Positions 7,793 to 15,486 of a stretch of DNA of 17,732 nt are shown here, piece after piece. How positions within the stretch are numbered: the stretch's first letter is position 1; each line of letters begins with the position of its first letter. The stretch is taken from NCBI GenBank assembly GCA_027310735.1, contig DAIDAH010000025.1, positions 1-17,732 on the forward strand, written 5' to 3'. The translations under genes were made by a program, and so were the position numbers. The notes under the pieces were generated by a model that saw only the letters and a list, made by a program, of their open reading frames with translations, ran no database searches and was not told the origin of the DNA. Origin of the DNA: Methylotenera sp. (GTDB lineage Bacteria; Pseudomonadota; Gammaproteobacteria; Burkholderiales; Methylophilaceae).

Positions 7793-8575
7793 TTAATCAG
7801 TAAGCCAGATCAAGCTGGCCATACGCCCAGTAACATTGTCACGTCTGAATGAGAAAAAGCGCTCTTCATCGGTATAAGTGCAAAAATCCTCATTCACGCC
7901 ACCACCATAAATGTGCGTAACTCCGACTCTGTTCAAGCGCTGCTTGGCAATTAAATAGATATCGCATAACCATTTATCATTTAGTTGAGGCTCAAGTGGA
8001 TTAACAATGGGTTTGAATGCTAATGCAGCTTGCGCATCAATTTTGATAAATTGATCACGCACCTCACTACCCACCTCAAATGCCGTTGGGCCAATGGCGG
8101 GGCCTAGCCAGGCCAAGACTTCACTGTTATCTGCAGCCATTTTATTCACAGCAGCTTCAATGACGCCATCACACAATCCGCGCCAGCCTGCATGTACCGC
8201 AGCCACGACTGTGCCAGCGATATCGCACAACAATACAGGCAAACAGTCGGCGGTCATGGTGACACATACGACATTATGCTTGCTAGTAAAAGAAGCATCG
8301 GCGTTTTGCAGGCAACTGCTAGTCGCAGCATCAATCACGTCAACGCCATGCACTTGATTTACCCAGACTGGCTCGCTAGGTAGGTAAGGATTTAATAATT
8401 GCCGATTTTTAGCCACAGTGATCGGATCATCATTCACATGTGCGCCTAAATTCAAGCTTGCATAAGGTGCTTGGCTATAACCACCAGTGCGTGTAGTTTG
8501 CAGCGCTTTAACGTTTGCAGGCGCAGGCCAGTTTGGCGTAATAAAGCTTGGTGTAATAAAGCCAAGTTCACCCAT
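7793..8575 (-). CDS. pgeF: Peptidoglycan editing factor PgeF (laccase-domain / YfiH family)
   Basis: This 260-residue cytoplasmic enzyme belongs to the family that removes mis-incorporated serine from UDP-MurNAc peptide precursors. Older annotation calls it polyphenol oxidase or laccase. The metal-site residues are in place: H76 (QVHGVDV), C111 (TADCLPVLLCD) and H128 (AAVHAGWRG), followed by AWLGPAIGP. Length is normal. The gene starts five bases after the rluD stop, so the two are co-transcribed and probably translationally coupled, as in the rluD-yfiH pair of E. coli. The N-terminus carries an imperfect FITPS/FITPN duplication (residues 6-15) before the usual NWPAPANV start of the domain. 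Identification is secure. Confidence 0.95.
   Translation of the reverse strand: MGELGFITPSFITPNWPAPANVKALQTTRTGGYSQAPYASLNLGAHVNDDPITVAKNRQLLNPYLPSEPVWVNQVHGVDVIDAATSSCLQNADASFTSKHNVVCVTMTADCLPVLLCDIAGTVVAAVHAGWRGLCDGVIEAAVNKMAADNSEVLAWLGPAIGPTAFEVGSEVRDQFIKIDAQAALAFKPIVNPLEPQLNDKWLCDIYLIAKQRLNRVGVTHIYGGGVNEDFCTYTDEERFFSFRRDNVTGRMASLIWLTD
8535..8564. repeat. 15-base imperfect tandem duplication in the 5' end of pgeF
   Basis: Two adjacent copies, GGCGTAATAAAGCTT and GGTGTAATAAAGCCA, differ at 3 of 15 positions. They encode FITPN and FITPS on the minus strand. The duplication is in frame and lengthens the PgeF N-terminus by five residues. Confidence 0.8.
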
Positions 8576-8580
8576 AGTAA

Positions 8581-9693
8581 CTACTCCTCTTCGTCTAACT
8601 CCAAGTCACCATCATCAGCGTCAAGATCATCATCTTCGAAGTCGTCATCCTCATCTTCATAATCCTCATCTGATAGATAGGGCTCCATGCTCAACTCAAA
8701 CTCTTCTTCGTCATCATCACGCACATCTTCGTGGCGCATGGCTTCCAGCAAAGCTTTCATGTCGTCAGCCAGTTCGATTTGCCACTCCATAAACTCATTG
8801 GTGGCTGGGTGCAGCAAACCTAACTTAATAGCATGCAAAGCTTGGCGACTAAATTGGCTGACCTCATCACGCAACGTTTGTGTCATGGCGCGAATTGGCA
8901 CAATGCCTCGATAGCCATAAACTGGATCACCCACTAAAGGTGCCTTTAAATGCTGCATGTGCACCCGAATCTGATGCGTACGACCAGTCTCTAAATTGCA
9001 GCGCATATAGGTTTGCACTGAGAATCTTTCCAATACTTCATAACGCGTAATTGCTGGCTTACCCATACGATTAATAGCCATTTTGGTGCGTGAACGCGGA
9101 TCACGTCCAAGAGGCTGGTCAACAACACCGTTACGCCAGATTTGCCCCCAAACAATTGCACGGTACTCACGCTTTACTGTGCGCGCTTGCAGTTGGCGCA
9201 CTAAATTAGTTTGCGCCGCTAGATTTTTAGCGACCACCAGCAAACCGCTGGTATCTTTATCTAAACGATGCACGATTCCCGCACGCGGCACGTCCTTTAA
9301 ACTTGGCGCATGAAACAGCAATGCATTTAACAAGGTACCGCTCCAGTTACCGGCCGCAGGATGAACCACCATACCGGCAGGTTTGTTAACAACCAGAATA
9401 TCCTCGTCTTCATATACAATGTCCAACGGAATGTCTTCGGCGGTAAATGCATAGGTTTCTGGTTTAACCTGTACATTAACAATAACCTGCTCGCCACCCC
9501 ACACTTTGGTCTTAGAGGTACTGGGCAGCTTATCAACGGTAACCAAGCCCGACTTTATCCAAGCTTGTAGACGTGAGCGTGAGTGATCTGGCAACATACG
9601 TTGCAATGCAACATCTAAACGCAAGCCGCCCAAGTCGTGCGGAATAGTAAGTGTAAGTGTATTGCTAAGAGATTGTTGAGTAGCGTCTGTCAT
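8581..9693 (-). CDS. rluD: 23S rRNA pseudouridine synthase RluD with an acidic C-terminal tail
   Basis: RluD makes pseudouridines in helix 69 of 23S rRNA (E. coli positions 1911, 1915 and 1917). An N-terminal S4 RNA-binding domain (about 20-75, LRLDVALQRMLPDHSRSRLQ) precedes the synthase domain. The catalytic aspartate is D145 in GIVHRLDKDTSGLL, followed by KREYRAIVWG (174-183) and ETGRTHQIRVHM (235-246). The catalytic part ends near residue 325, the normal full length. Residues 326-370 are an added tail with 30 Asp/Glu in 45 residues and no Lys or Arg. The gene is divergent from bamD across 37 bases and is followed within five bases by pgeF. No clear Shine-Dalgarno precedes the ATG at 9693, but no better start exists. 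RluD rather than RluC is supported by the bamD/pgeF neighbourhood. Confidence 0.94.
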   Translation of the reverse strand: MTDATQQSLSNTLTLTIPHDLGGLRLDVALQRMLPDHSRSRLQAWIKSGLVTVDKLPSTSKTKVWGGEQVIVNVQVKPETYAFTAEDIPLDIVYEDEDILVVNKPAGMVVHPAAGNWSGTLLNALLFHAPSLKDVPRAGIVHRLDKDTSGLLVVAKNLAAQTNLVRQLQARTVKREYRAIVWGQIWRNGVVDQPLGRDPRSRTKMAINRMGKPAITRYEVLERFSVQTYMRCNLETGRTHQIRVHMQHLKAPLVGDPVYGYRGIVPIRAMTQTLRDEVSQFSRQALHAIKLGLLHPATNEFMEWQIELADDMKALLEAMRHEDVRDDDEEEFELSMEPYLSDEDYEDEDDDFEDDDLDADDGDLELDEEE

Positions 9694-9703
9694 CGGTTAT
9701 AAT
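9676..9703 (+). promoter_or_regulatory. Candidate sigma-70 promoter of bamD
   Basis: TTGAGT (9676-9681), 16 bases and then TATAAT (9698-9703) read toward bamD, leaving a short leader before its ATG at 9731. The -35 lies inside the first codons of divergent rluD. AGG at 9721-9723, seven bases before the ATG, is the bamD ribosome binding site. Confidence 0.6.
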
Positions 9704-9730
9704 TATCTTAATTCTTAAGTAGGTTTCGGC

Positions 9731-10534
9731 ATGAAGTATATCTTAATTTTAATGTTTGCCCTGTTACTCAATGCTTGTGCAATTTTTGGTAACCCTACCG
9801 AGTTCGACGACACGAAAGGTTGGACTGCTGAACGCATCTACCAAGAAGGTGAGGCAAAAATGCGCGATAGAGACTACGAGAAAGCTATCGTTTACTTTGG
9901 AAAACTAGAGTCACGCTACCCGCATGGACGCTTTGCGACTCAAGCCCAGCTTGAAATCGCTTACGCGCAATATAAAAAACAAGACCCCGTTTTATGCGTA
10001 GCAGCAGCTGACCGTTTTATTAAACTACATCCTAATCATCCTAATGTTGACTATGCCTACTACTTAAAAGGCTTGGCTGTTTTTAATGAACGCGGCATTA
10101 TTGAAAAACTCACCAAACAACAAATCAGTGATAGAGACCCCCGCTCATTAAGCGACTCTTTCGCCACGTTCAAAGAACTGGTGACGCGCTACCCTAACAG
10201 CAAATACGTAAAAGACGCGACACAACGTATGGTATATCTGGCTGACAGCTTGGCAGAACATGAGCTGGATGTCGCGCGCTACTACATGAAGCGTCAAGCC
10301 TATGTTGCCGCCATCAACCGCACAAAATATGTCATTGAGTATTACCCTCAAACACCAGCCGTCGAAGAGGCCTTAGTGATTATGATTAGTGCTTACGACC
10401 TCATGGGTTTAGATGACCTTAAAGCGGATACTCTGCGCATTTTGCAAACCAACTACCCGAATAGCGCGATGCTTGGTAAAGGCATCCCTGATGACAAGCG
10501 CGTATGGTGGAAGTTCTGGGAAAGCTTATATTAA
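9731..10534 (+). CDS. bamD: Outer-membrane assembly lipoprotein BamD
   Basis: BamD is the essential lipoprotein partner of BamA that helps insert beta-barrel proteins into the outer membrane. This 267-residue protein begins with a lipoprotein signal (MKYILILMFALLLNAC) whose lipobox LNAC places the acylated cysteine at C16. TPR-like helices follow, with typical phrases: AERIYQEGEAKMRDRDYEKAI, FGKLESRYPHGRFATQAQLE, HPNHPNVDYAYYLKGL, FKELVTRYPNSKYVKDA, VIEYYPQTPAVEEAL and LQTNYPNS. The family feature DPRSLSDSFATF is also present. Length fits. It is divergent from rluD, as in E. coli, and is expressed from the promoter overlapping the rluD start. A 24-base perfect palindrome follows nine bases after its stop. 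Confidence 0.96.
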   Translation: MKYILILMFALLLNACAIFGNPTEFDDTKGWTAERIYQEGEAKMRDRDYEKAIVYFGKLESRYPHGRFATQAQLEIAYAQYKKQDPVLCVAAADRFIKLHPNHPNVDYAYYLKGLAVFNERGIIEKLTKQQISDRDPRSLSDSFATFKELVTRYPNSKYVKDATQRMVYLADSLAEHELDVARYYMKRQAYVAAINRTKYVIEYYPQTPAVEEALVIMISAYDLMGLDDLKADTLRILQTNYPNSAMLGKGIPDDKRVWWKFWESLY

Positions 10535-10543
10535 GCAGTTAAG

Positions 10544-10567
10544 CAGGGTGCGATGCATCGCACCCTG
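10544..10567. terminator. Perfect 24-base inverted repeat after bamD
   Basis: The arm CAGGGTGCGATG is followed directly by its exact reverse complement, which can fold into a 10-pair stem with a TGCA loop. No T-run follows on either strand, so it is a weak intrinsic terminator at best. It may instead be a 3'-end stabiliser or a protein-binding site. TTAAGCAG is tandemly repeated just before it (10531-10546), overlapping the bamD stop. Confidence 0.5.
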
Positions 10568-10584
10568 ACAAACTTACCCCATAC

Positions 10585-10601
10585 AGGCTCGAAGTGAGCC
10601 T
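10585..10601. other. Second hairpin between bamD and macB
   Basis: AGGCTC and GAGCCT pair around a five-base loop GAAGT. No poly-T tract is present. Part of it (10591-10600) could pair alternatively with GGCCACTTC at 10623-10631, with one bulged base. Confidence 0.35.
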
Positions 10602-10657
10602 TATCGAATGAATAGCCTACTCGGCCACTTCACCCACATATCAAAGCCTAATATCAG

Positions 10658-10673
10658 TCCAGTATGTACTGGA
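10658..10673 (-). terminator. Hairpin directly after the macB permease stop
   Basis: TCCAGT and ACTGGA pair around ATGT (plus-strand reading). It begins on the base next to the macB permease stop (10674-10676), where a 3'-end structure of the operon would lie. No U-tract follows, so function as a Rho-independent terminator is doubtful. Confidence 0.35.
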
Positions 10674-11894
10674 TTATTGAAACCGTAACGCCTCAATCGG
10701 ATTCAGACGTGCAGCTTTTCTGGCAGGATAATAGCCAAAGAATATACCAACCCCTGCCGCAACTGCAAACGCAATCATCACAGAGTTCCCTGAAATCACT
10801 ACCGCAGTTTGTGCCAGCTTATTCACTAACATGGCGCCAGAAATACCTAAAAATAAACCAATTAAGCAACCGATAATTGAAATCACAATCGCTTCGAGCA
10901 AAAACTGCAAAAGAATATCGCGCTCACGCGCACCAATCGCCATGCGGATACCTATTTCGCGAGTGCGCTCAGTAACAGACACCAACATAATATTCATGAT
11001 GCCGATACCGCCAACCAGTAGTGAAACTGATGCAATAGCGCCAAGCAATAGTGACATGGTACGCGTAGTTTCGGCCGCAGAGTTGGCAACTGCCGTCAGG
11101 TTGCGCACAAAGAAATCGCTATCAGCACCCTCACGGATGTTATGGCGCTGTTTTAATAAGCCATTAATGTTTTGCTCCACCATCGGCATGATTTCTGGCG
11201 TCGTCGCCTGCACCATAATTTGGCGCACACTACCTGCAAACTGATTACCAAGAATCTTACGTTGCGCAGTGGTTAAAGGAATAATGATGGTGTCATCCTG
11301 ATCACGGCCATCTAGACTTTGACCTTTACTCTTCAATACACCCAAAATCACAAATGGGTTTTGTTTGATGCGTATAGTTTTTCCAATCGGGTCCACATCA
11401 CCAAATATGTTTTCCACAACCGTACTACCTACCAAAGCAACGCGCGTAGCTGAACGCATGTCAGACTCTGAAAACACATAACCATCCGCTAAATCCCATA
11501 CCCGGATATCAAGATAACTAGGCGTAGTGCCAATAATACTGGTACTCCAATTATTGCCGCCAAAAACTACTTGTGCATTACCCATGCTGACGGGGGCAAC
11601 ATTACTGACGCCATCTAACTCGCTAATTGCATCTGCATCTTTTACGGTCAATGAACTGACATTACCACTACCCGATCTGGCACCTCCAGCAGTGAAAGAG
11701 CCAGAAAGTATAATAAACAGATTACTACCCATCGCATTAATTGAGGCCTTAACAGACTCTTGCGCACCCTGCCCAATCGCCATCATCAGCACCACAGAGC
11801 CTACGCCAATCACCATGCCGAGCATGGTAAGAAACGTACGTAAGCGGTTCGCCCCCATGGCGCGCCAAGCCTCACCAAGCATAGCCAAGAACAT
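10674..11894 (-). CDS. macB: MacB-type ABC transporter permease (FtsX-like)
   Basis: This 406-residue permease is the membrane half of a MacB-type mechanotransmission ABC exporter. TM1 spans about residues 20-42 (FLTMLGMVIGVGSVVLMMAI). A MacB-PCD-like periplasmic domain (about 45-280) follows, then three C-terminal helices with the FtsX core: GGIGIMNIMLVSVTERTREIGIRMAIGAR, then the last helix and PARKAARLNPIEALRFQ. In E. coli MacB the ATPase is fused in front of such a permease; here it is a separate gene, as in YknYZ-type systems. Its ATG shares one base with the ATPase stop (TAATG), with AAGGAG eight bases upstream (11903-11908), so translation is probably coupled. It is the last gene of the tolC-macA-macB operon. 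Substrate cannot be told; macrolides, peptides, lipids or siderophores are all possible. Confidence 0.93.
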   Translation of the reverse strand: MFLAMLGEAWRAMGANRLRTFLTMLGMVIGVGSVVLMMAIGQGAQESVKASINAMGSNLFIILSGSFTAGGARSGSGNVSSLTVKDADAISELDGVSNVAPVSMGNAQVVFGGNNWSTSIIGTTPSYLDIRVWDLADGYVFSESDMRSATRVALVGSTVVENIFGDVDPIGKTIRIKQNPFVILGVLKSKGQSLDGRDQDDTIIIPLTTAQRKILGNQFAGSVRQIMVQATTPEIMPMVEQNINGLLKQRHNIREGADSDFFVRNLTAVANSAAETTRTMSLLLGAIASVSLLVGGIGIMNIMLVSVTERTREIGIRMAIGARERDILLQFLLEAIVISIIGCLIGLFLGISGAMLVNKLAQTAVVISGNSVMIAFAVAAGVGIFFGYYPARKAARLNPIEALRFQ

Positions 11895-12619
11895 TAAGCT
11901 ATCTCCTTAGTTTCGCTGGCATTTACAATAGGGCTACTGCGTTCATCATGCACAATTCTGCCATCCAAAAAACGTATCTGGCGACTAGCATGTGCCGCAA
12001 TATCCGATTCATGAGTCACCAAAATAATACTGATGCCATCTGCATTCAACGCCATAAAAAGCGCCATAATCTCTTCACTGGTTTTACTATCAAGATTACC
12101 AGTCGGCTCATCTGCCAGTATTAATCTCGGGTTATTCACCAAAGCGCGGGCAATAGCAACGCGCTGTTGCTGACCACCGGAAATTTGATTGGGCATGGAG
12201 TTGAGATATTGACCCAAGCCAACTTTCTCAAGCAAGACTTTAGCGCGAGCTTGGCGCTCATCTCTGCTTACACCTGAATACACCAAAGGCAATGCCACGT
12301 TATCCAGCAAACTGACACGCGAGAGCAAATTAAAGCCTTGAAATACAAAACCTAAAGTTTGATTACGAATTTTGGCAAGGGTATTACCATCAAGCGCAGA
12401 AACCTGATGTCCATCAAGCATATATTCGCCACGCGTTGGTTTATCCAGACAGCCCAGTATATTCATAAAAGTTGACTTACCTGAACCTGAAGGCCCCATA
12501 ATCGCAACAAAATCGCCCGTATCCATACTAAAATCGACCTGCTTAAGCACGGCAATTGCGCCCGCAGCAGTCTGGTAATCTTTGTACAAATCACGTACTT
12601 GAACGACGTTTTTTGTCAT
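11894..12619 (-). CDS. MacB-type ABC transporter ATP-binding subunit
   Basis: This 241-residue ATPase powers the MacB-type exporter. All nucleotide-binding motifs are intact: Walker A GPSGSGKST (42-50), Q-loop Q94 (FVFQGFNLL), signature SGGQQQ (147-152), Walker B LILADEP (166-172), D-loop NLDS (175-178) and switch histidine H203 (LVTHE). This is the LolD/MacB/FtsE subgroup of small exporters. The start overlaps the macA stop by one base (TAATG), with AGGA about seven bases before it. Its own stop overlaps the permease start in the same way, so adaptor, ATPase and permease are made as a tightly coupled set. The C-terminal 20 residues (after GRIVHDE) are a short non-conserved tail. LolD is excluded by the neighbours, because no lolC/E-type pair is present. 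Confidence 0.94.
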   Translation of the reverse strand: MTKNVVQVRDLYKDYQTAAGAIAVLKQVDFSMDTGDFVAIMGPSGSGKSTFMNILGCLDKPTRGEYMLDGHQVSALDGNTLAKIRNQTLGFVFQGFNLLSRVSLLDNVALPLVYSGVSRDERQARAKVLLEKVGLGQYLNSMPNQISGGQQQRVAIARALVNNPRLILADEPTGNLDSKTSEEIMALFMALNADGISIILVTHESDIAAHASRQIRFLDGRIVHDERSSPIVNASETKEIA

Positions 12620-13815
12620 TAAAACATCCTGAAACGCATGCTACTAGTCGAGTGCACCACCTCGCCATCAGCTTGATTCTCGCCTATGACCACCTTGTCA
12701 TTCACTTTAAGATCGGCACTGGTAATCTCGGTAAAGCGTCCATCTGAAATACCAACACTGACGCGTATCGGCGATGGTTTTCCATCTTTAATCACATAGA
12801 TCTTGCCGATTGCCGTATCTTCTTGACCAGATTTTCTCTTACCGCCACGTTGCCCATCTCCACGCGGCGTTTTGCCAGCTTGGCTTTCATCTTGTTTAGG
12901 CTTAAAGCGAAGTGCAGCATTCGGTGCCAGCAATACGTTATCGTGCTTGGCAACCATAATATTCACGTAGGCTGTCATACCAGGCAGTAAAATTTGCTCA
13001 GGATTATCGACAGAGATCACCACATCATAAGTCACGACATTGGAAGTGACTGTAGGATTAAGACGCAACTGTTTTACCGTGCCTTCAAAGTTACGATTTG
13101 CATAAGCATCAACACTAAACTTGGCTTTTTGCCCAACTTTAATCTTGCCAATATCCGCCTCGGCAAAACTAGAATCAATCTGCATCTTGGATAAGTCTTG
13201 TGCGATTTTGATGAGTGTAGGCGTTTGAAAGCTAGCCGCCACCGTTTGACCCACATCCACTACGCGATCCACCACCACTCCAGAAACTGGAGAACGAATC
13301 ACAGAATAACTTTGGTTGGTTTTATCTCGACGTAACTGTCCACGTGCCGTGTCCAACTGGGCACGGGCAGACTTTAATGCTTGAACTGCTTGATCCAATT
13401 CTTGTTTTGAAACATATTCCTGCGCGAATAATGTCCGCATGCGTGCTTCGTTGGCTTGCGCCAATTCCACCGAGGCTTGCATATTGCGCACAGCACCTTC
13501 TGATTGTGCGATTTGCGCAGTAAATAAGGCATCGTCCAGCGTTAATAATATTTGGCCTTTTTCAACGTGGTCATTAAAGTCAACGTACAGCTTGCTTACA
13601 CGACCGGACACTTGCGCGCCGACACTAATCAAAGTCACAGGATTAAGTGTGCCATTGGCTGAAACAGTTTGCGCAACATTCCCTTGCGTGATTTCTTGCA
13701 AGCGATAAAGTTGGTCTGGCTGTAAGGTAGTACGCTGCTTATAGATGTAAAAAATACCGCCGACTAAACCGAGCAATACGATTGCAATCAATATTTTTTT
13801 AACAATGCCGCTCAT
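12619..13815 (-). CDS. macA: MacA-type periplasmic adaptor of the MacAB-TolC exporter
   Basis: This 398-residue adaptor joins the MacB-type ABC transporter to TolC. An N-terminal anchor helix (about 5-25) is followed by a first lipoyl half (about 60-97, GAQVSGRVSKLYVDFNDHVEKGQIL). A coiled-coil hairpin (about 98-168) and a second lipoyl half (170-205, VIRSPVSGVVVDRVVDVGQTV) follow. Then come the beta-barrel (about 207-290) and a membrane-proximal domain. A basic, glycine-rich insertion at about 307-336 (KTPRGDGQRGGKRKSGQ) sits in the membrane-proximal part, after a strand typical of MacA (VLLAPNAALRFKP). AAGG lies about six bases before the ATG. It follows tolC by 50 bases, a spacer with a direct repeat AATCAATTCAA (13844-13854, 13864-13874), and overlaps the ATPase by one base. 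Confidence 0.93.
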   Translation of the reverse strand: MSGIVKKILIAIVLLGLVGGIFYIYKQRTTLQPDQLYRLQEITQGNVAQTVSANGTLNPVTLISVGAQVSGRVSKLYVDFNDHVEKGQILLTLDDALFTAQIAQSEGAVRNMQASVELAQANEARMRTLFAQEYVSKQELDQAVQALKSARAQLDTARGQLRRDKTNQSYSVIRSPVSGVVVDRVVDVGQTVAASFQTPTLIKIAQDLSKMQIDSSFAEADIGKIKVGQKAKFSVDAYANRNFEGTVKQLRLNPTVTSNVVTYDVVISVDNPEQILLPGMTAYVNIMVAKHDNVLLAPNAALRFKPKQDESQAGKTPRGDGQRGGKRKSGQEDTAIGKIYVIKDGKPSPIRVSVGISDGRFTEITSADLKVNDKVVIGENQADGEVVHSTSSMRFRMF

Positions 13816-13865
13816 GGCTGCCTTTCTAAAGGTTGTGGTTACAAATCAATTCAAGTAAATTTTAA

Positions 13866-15359
13866 TCAATTCAAACCAATTGGTTGATTTCCGCCTGTTG
13901 GCAACGTTTGAATCATTGCGTTATCAAGGCCACCGATAGATTGCGCAAGGGTTGCACGGGCAATGTTCCAATTGAGACTCGCCTGAATCTGTTGCTGACG
14001 GGCGCTAGCCAGCGCACTCTGTGCAGTTAGCGTATCCAGTATATTACCAACGCCGGCCTTGTATCGTCCCAGTGCCACGCGGGACGACTCTTCTGCACTA
14101 CTTAGCAACACAGCCGTAGCACGTATCGATTCATTTGCGGTACGCAAGTTCTGATAAGCACGCCAGACATCCAATGAAATCTGTAAACGCAATTGATCGC
14201 GTTGCGCTGATTTAGCTTCAGCAAAAGCCTCTGCCGAGCGAATTTTATACGTTGGACCATACCCACTGAATAATGGAATCGAAACTGTTATACCAAGTGC
14301 AGAGTTATTTGTAGAAGTCAGGTTACTACCATCTTGAAAACTATTCGACACCGCCACTGAAACCGTAGGCTTAGCTGCAGCGCGACTTGCTGCGATGCTG
14401 GCTTCAGCCGCCTTGACTTGCGCCTCACTCGCCATTAAATCTGGCCTACGTACACGCGCTTGTTCAATCAAAGCATTGATATCTGCATCTACATTCTGCG
14501 CAAGTTGACTTTGCTGCAATTGCGTAATTGCAATAGGCGTGAGCTTAATAGCCTGATTCGCAGCCAAACCCATCACATTGGCTAGCGCGCCATAAGCATT
14601 TTTGAGCGTACCTTCAATCGTAATTCTACTTAAGGTGTTTTGTGCCAACAAAGTCTGCGCCTGTAATTTATCAGCAGGTGTTGATACACCAGCTTGATAA
14701 CGTGCCTGTGCAGCCTTGTAGCTTTCTTCACTGGCATGCTCTGACTCTATTGCGGCACTTAGCGCAGCAATAGCTGCCTGTACTTGGTAGTAGGATTGCG
14801 TGGCATTAAGCAGCAAGCTTTGCACAACCGTACTCTGCGTTGCACTGGCGGCTTGCAATAACTGGCGTGCATTTTCCAGATTTGCATCCCGATTACCAAA
14901 ATCATACAAAAGATAACTGGCAACAATATTGTTGCTGAGATTGTTATACGGGTTTTTGCGAACTGTAGACTCAGGATTCGCCCAATTCAAATTGGCCGAA
15001 ACATTATCATTCACTACAGGAAAATAAGCAGACTTAGCAACACCCAATTGCGCCGCCTGCACTCTTGCATTGGCATACGCTTCACGTGTTTGAGGATTGT
15101 TACATAATGCAGTTTCAACAACATCAGCTAATGTCAGTGCATTATTAACATTGGCAACAGCACAGGCCGAATCCGCCAAATATCCTTCAGGAATAGCGGG
15201 AGGAGAATATGCTTCAGTCTTTAACGGATCATTAGTGCTATACCAAATTGAATCTGCAGCGAATACCAGACTTGATTGCAACAAAACCATACTACCCAAC
15301 AATAATCCTGAAAGATTAATTTTGAGACGTTTAAACAAGGTTTTTATTGGTATATTCAT
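13866..15359 (-). CDS. tolC: TolC-family outer-membrane efflux channel
   Basis: This 497-residue outer-membrane factor forms the exit duct for the MacAB system downstream of it. A signal peptide (basic RLK, hydrophobic core, predicted cut after VFA near residue 34) precedes two OEP repeats. The repeats are marked by ALCNNPQTREAYANARVQAAQLGVAKSAYFP early on and by RRPDLMASEAQVKAAEASIAASRAA in the middle, each leading into a beta-strand section. The long helices are Ala/Gln-rich as expected. I chose ATG 15359 because GGAG lies four bases before it and it starts the signal peptide. An upstream GTG at 15389 would add ten residues (MVICPRIRSY) that spoil the signal peptide. It is the first gene of the operon, 219 bases from the CDF gene upstream. 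Other pumps may also use it. Confidence 0.93.
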   Translation of the reverse strand: MNIPIKTLFKRLKINLSGLLLGSMVLLQSSLVFAADSIWYSTNDPLKTEAYSPPAIPEGYLADSACAVANVNNALTLADVVETALCNNPQTREAYANARVQAAQLGVAKSAYFPVVNDNVSANLNWANPESTVRKNPYNNLSNNIVASYLLYDFGNRDANLENARQLLQAASATQSTVVQSLLLNATQSYYQVQAAIAALSAAIESEHASEESYKAAQARYQAGVSTPADKLQAQTLLAQNTLSRITIEGTLKNAYGALANVMGLAANQAIKLTPIAITQLQQSQLAQNVDADINALIEQARVRRPDLMASEAQVKAAEASIAASRAAAKPTVSVAVSNSFQDGSNLTSTNNSALGITVSIPLFSGYGPTYKIRSAEAFAEAKSAQRDQLRLQISLDVWRAYQNLRTANESIRATAVLLSSAEESSRVALGRYKAGVGNILDTLTAQSALASARQQQIQASLNWNIARATLAQSIGGLDNAMIQTLPTGGNQPIGLN

Positions 15360-15363
15360 ATAG

Positions 15364-15367
15364 CTCC
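15364..15367 (-). promoter_or_regulatory. Ribosome binding site that sets the tolC start
   Basis: GGAG on the minus strand lies four bases before the ATG at 15359. No such site precedes the in-frame GTG at 15389. Confidence 0.55.
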
Positions 15368-15392
15368 GAATTCTAGGACAGATTACCACTGT

Positions 15393-15414
15393 GCTTAGTT
15401 CGAGAGCTTAGTTC
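15393..15414. repeat. Direct repeat in the tolC leader
   Basis: GCTTAGTTC occurs at 15393-15401 and 15406-15414, identical over nine bases with a 13-base period. It lies between the candidate tolC -10 box and the start codon, so it would be within the transcript or a downstream operator. Confidence 0.6.
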
Positions 15415-15445
15415 AGAAGCTTTTGTACAAGTGACAATCGCACCA

Positions 15446-15451
15446 ATTATA
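15446..15451 (-). promoter_or_regulatory. Candidate -10 box of the tolC-macA-macB operon
   Basis: TATAAT reads on the minus strand about 90 bases before the tolC start. A TTGACT box exists further upstream (15476-15481), but the 24-base spacing is too long for a normal sigma-70 promoter. A regulator that distorts DNA, or chance, would have to explain this. Confidence 0.35.
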
Positions 15452-15486
15452 CATAGTTAGAACTTTAAATATAGCAGTCAATTATC

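Noticed and set aside
8581..8725. GA/TC-rich stretch as a microsatellite or frameshifted end of rluD
   Set aside because: The frame is continuous, ends cleanly five bases before pgeF with normal operon spacing, and encodes a coherent acidic tail.
8487..8792. 101-codon plus-strand ORF antisense to pgeF and rluD
   Set aside because: It is Ser/His/Pro/Arg-rich only because it mirrors the GA/TC-rich acidic tail of RluD; no start signal or protein-like pattern is seen.
10831..11244. 137-codon plus-strand ORF inside macB permease
   Set aside because: It is antisense to a clearly conserved coding region, with no ribosome site and no family resemblance.
11894..12619. Calling the ATPase LolD
   Set aside because: Sequence motifs are shared by the LolD/MacB/FtsE group, but the tight coupling to a MacA adaptor and a MacB permease decides for MacB type.
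15360..15389. GTG start giving a ten-residue longer TolC-family protein
   Set aside because: The extension breaks the signal peptide, and GGAG at 15364-15367 serves the ATG at 15359.
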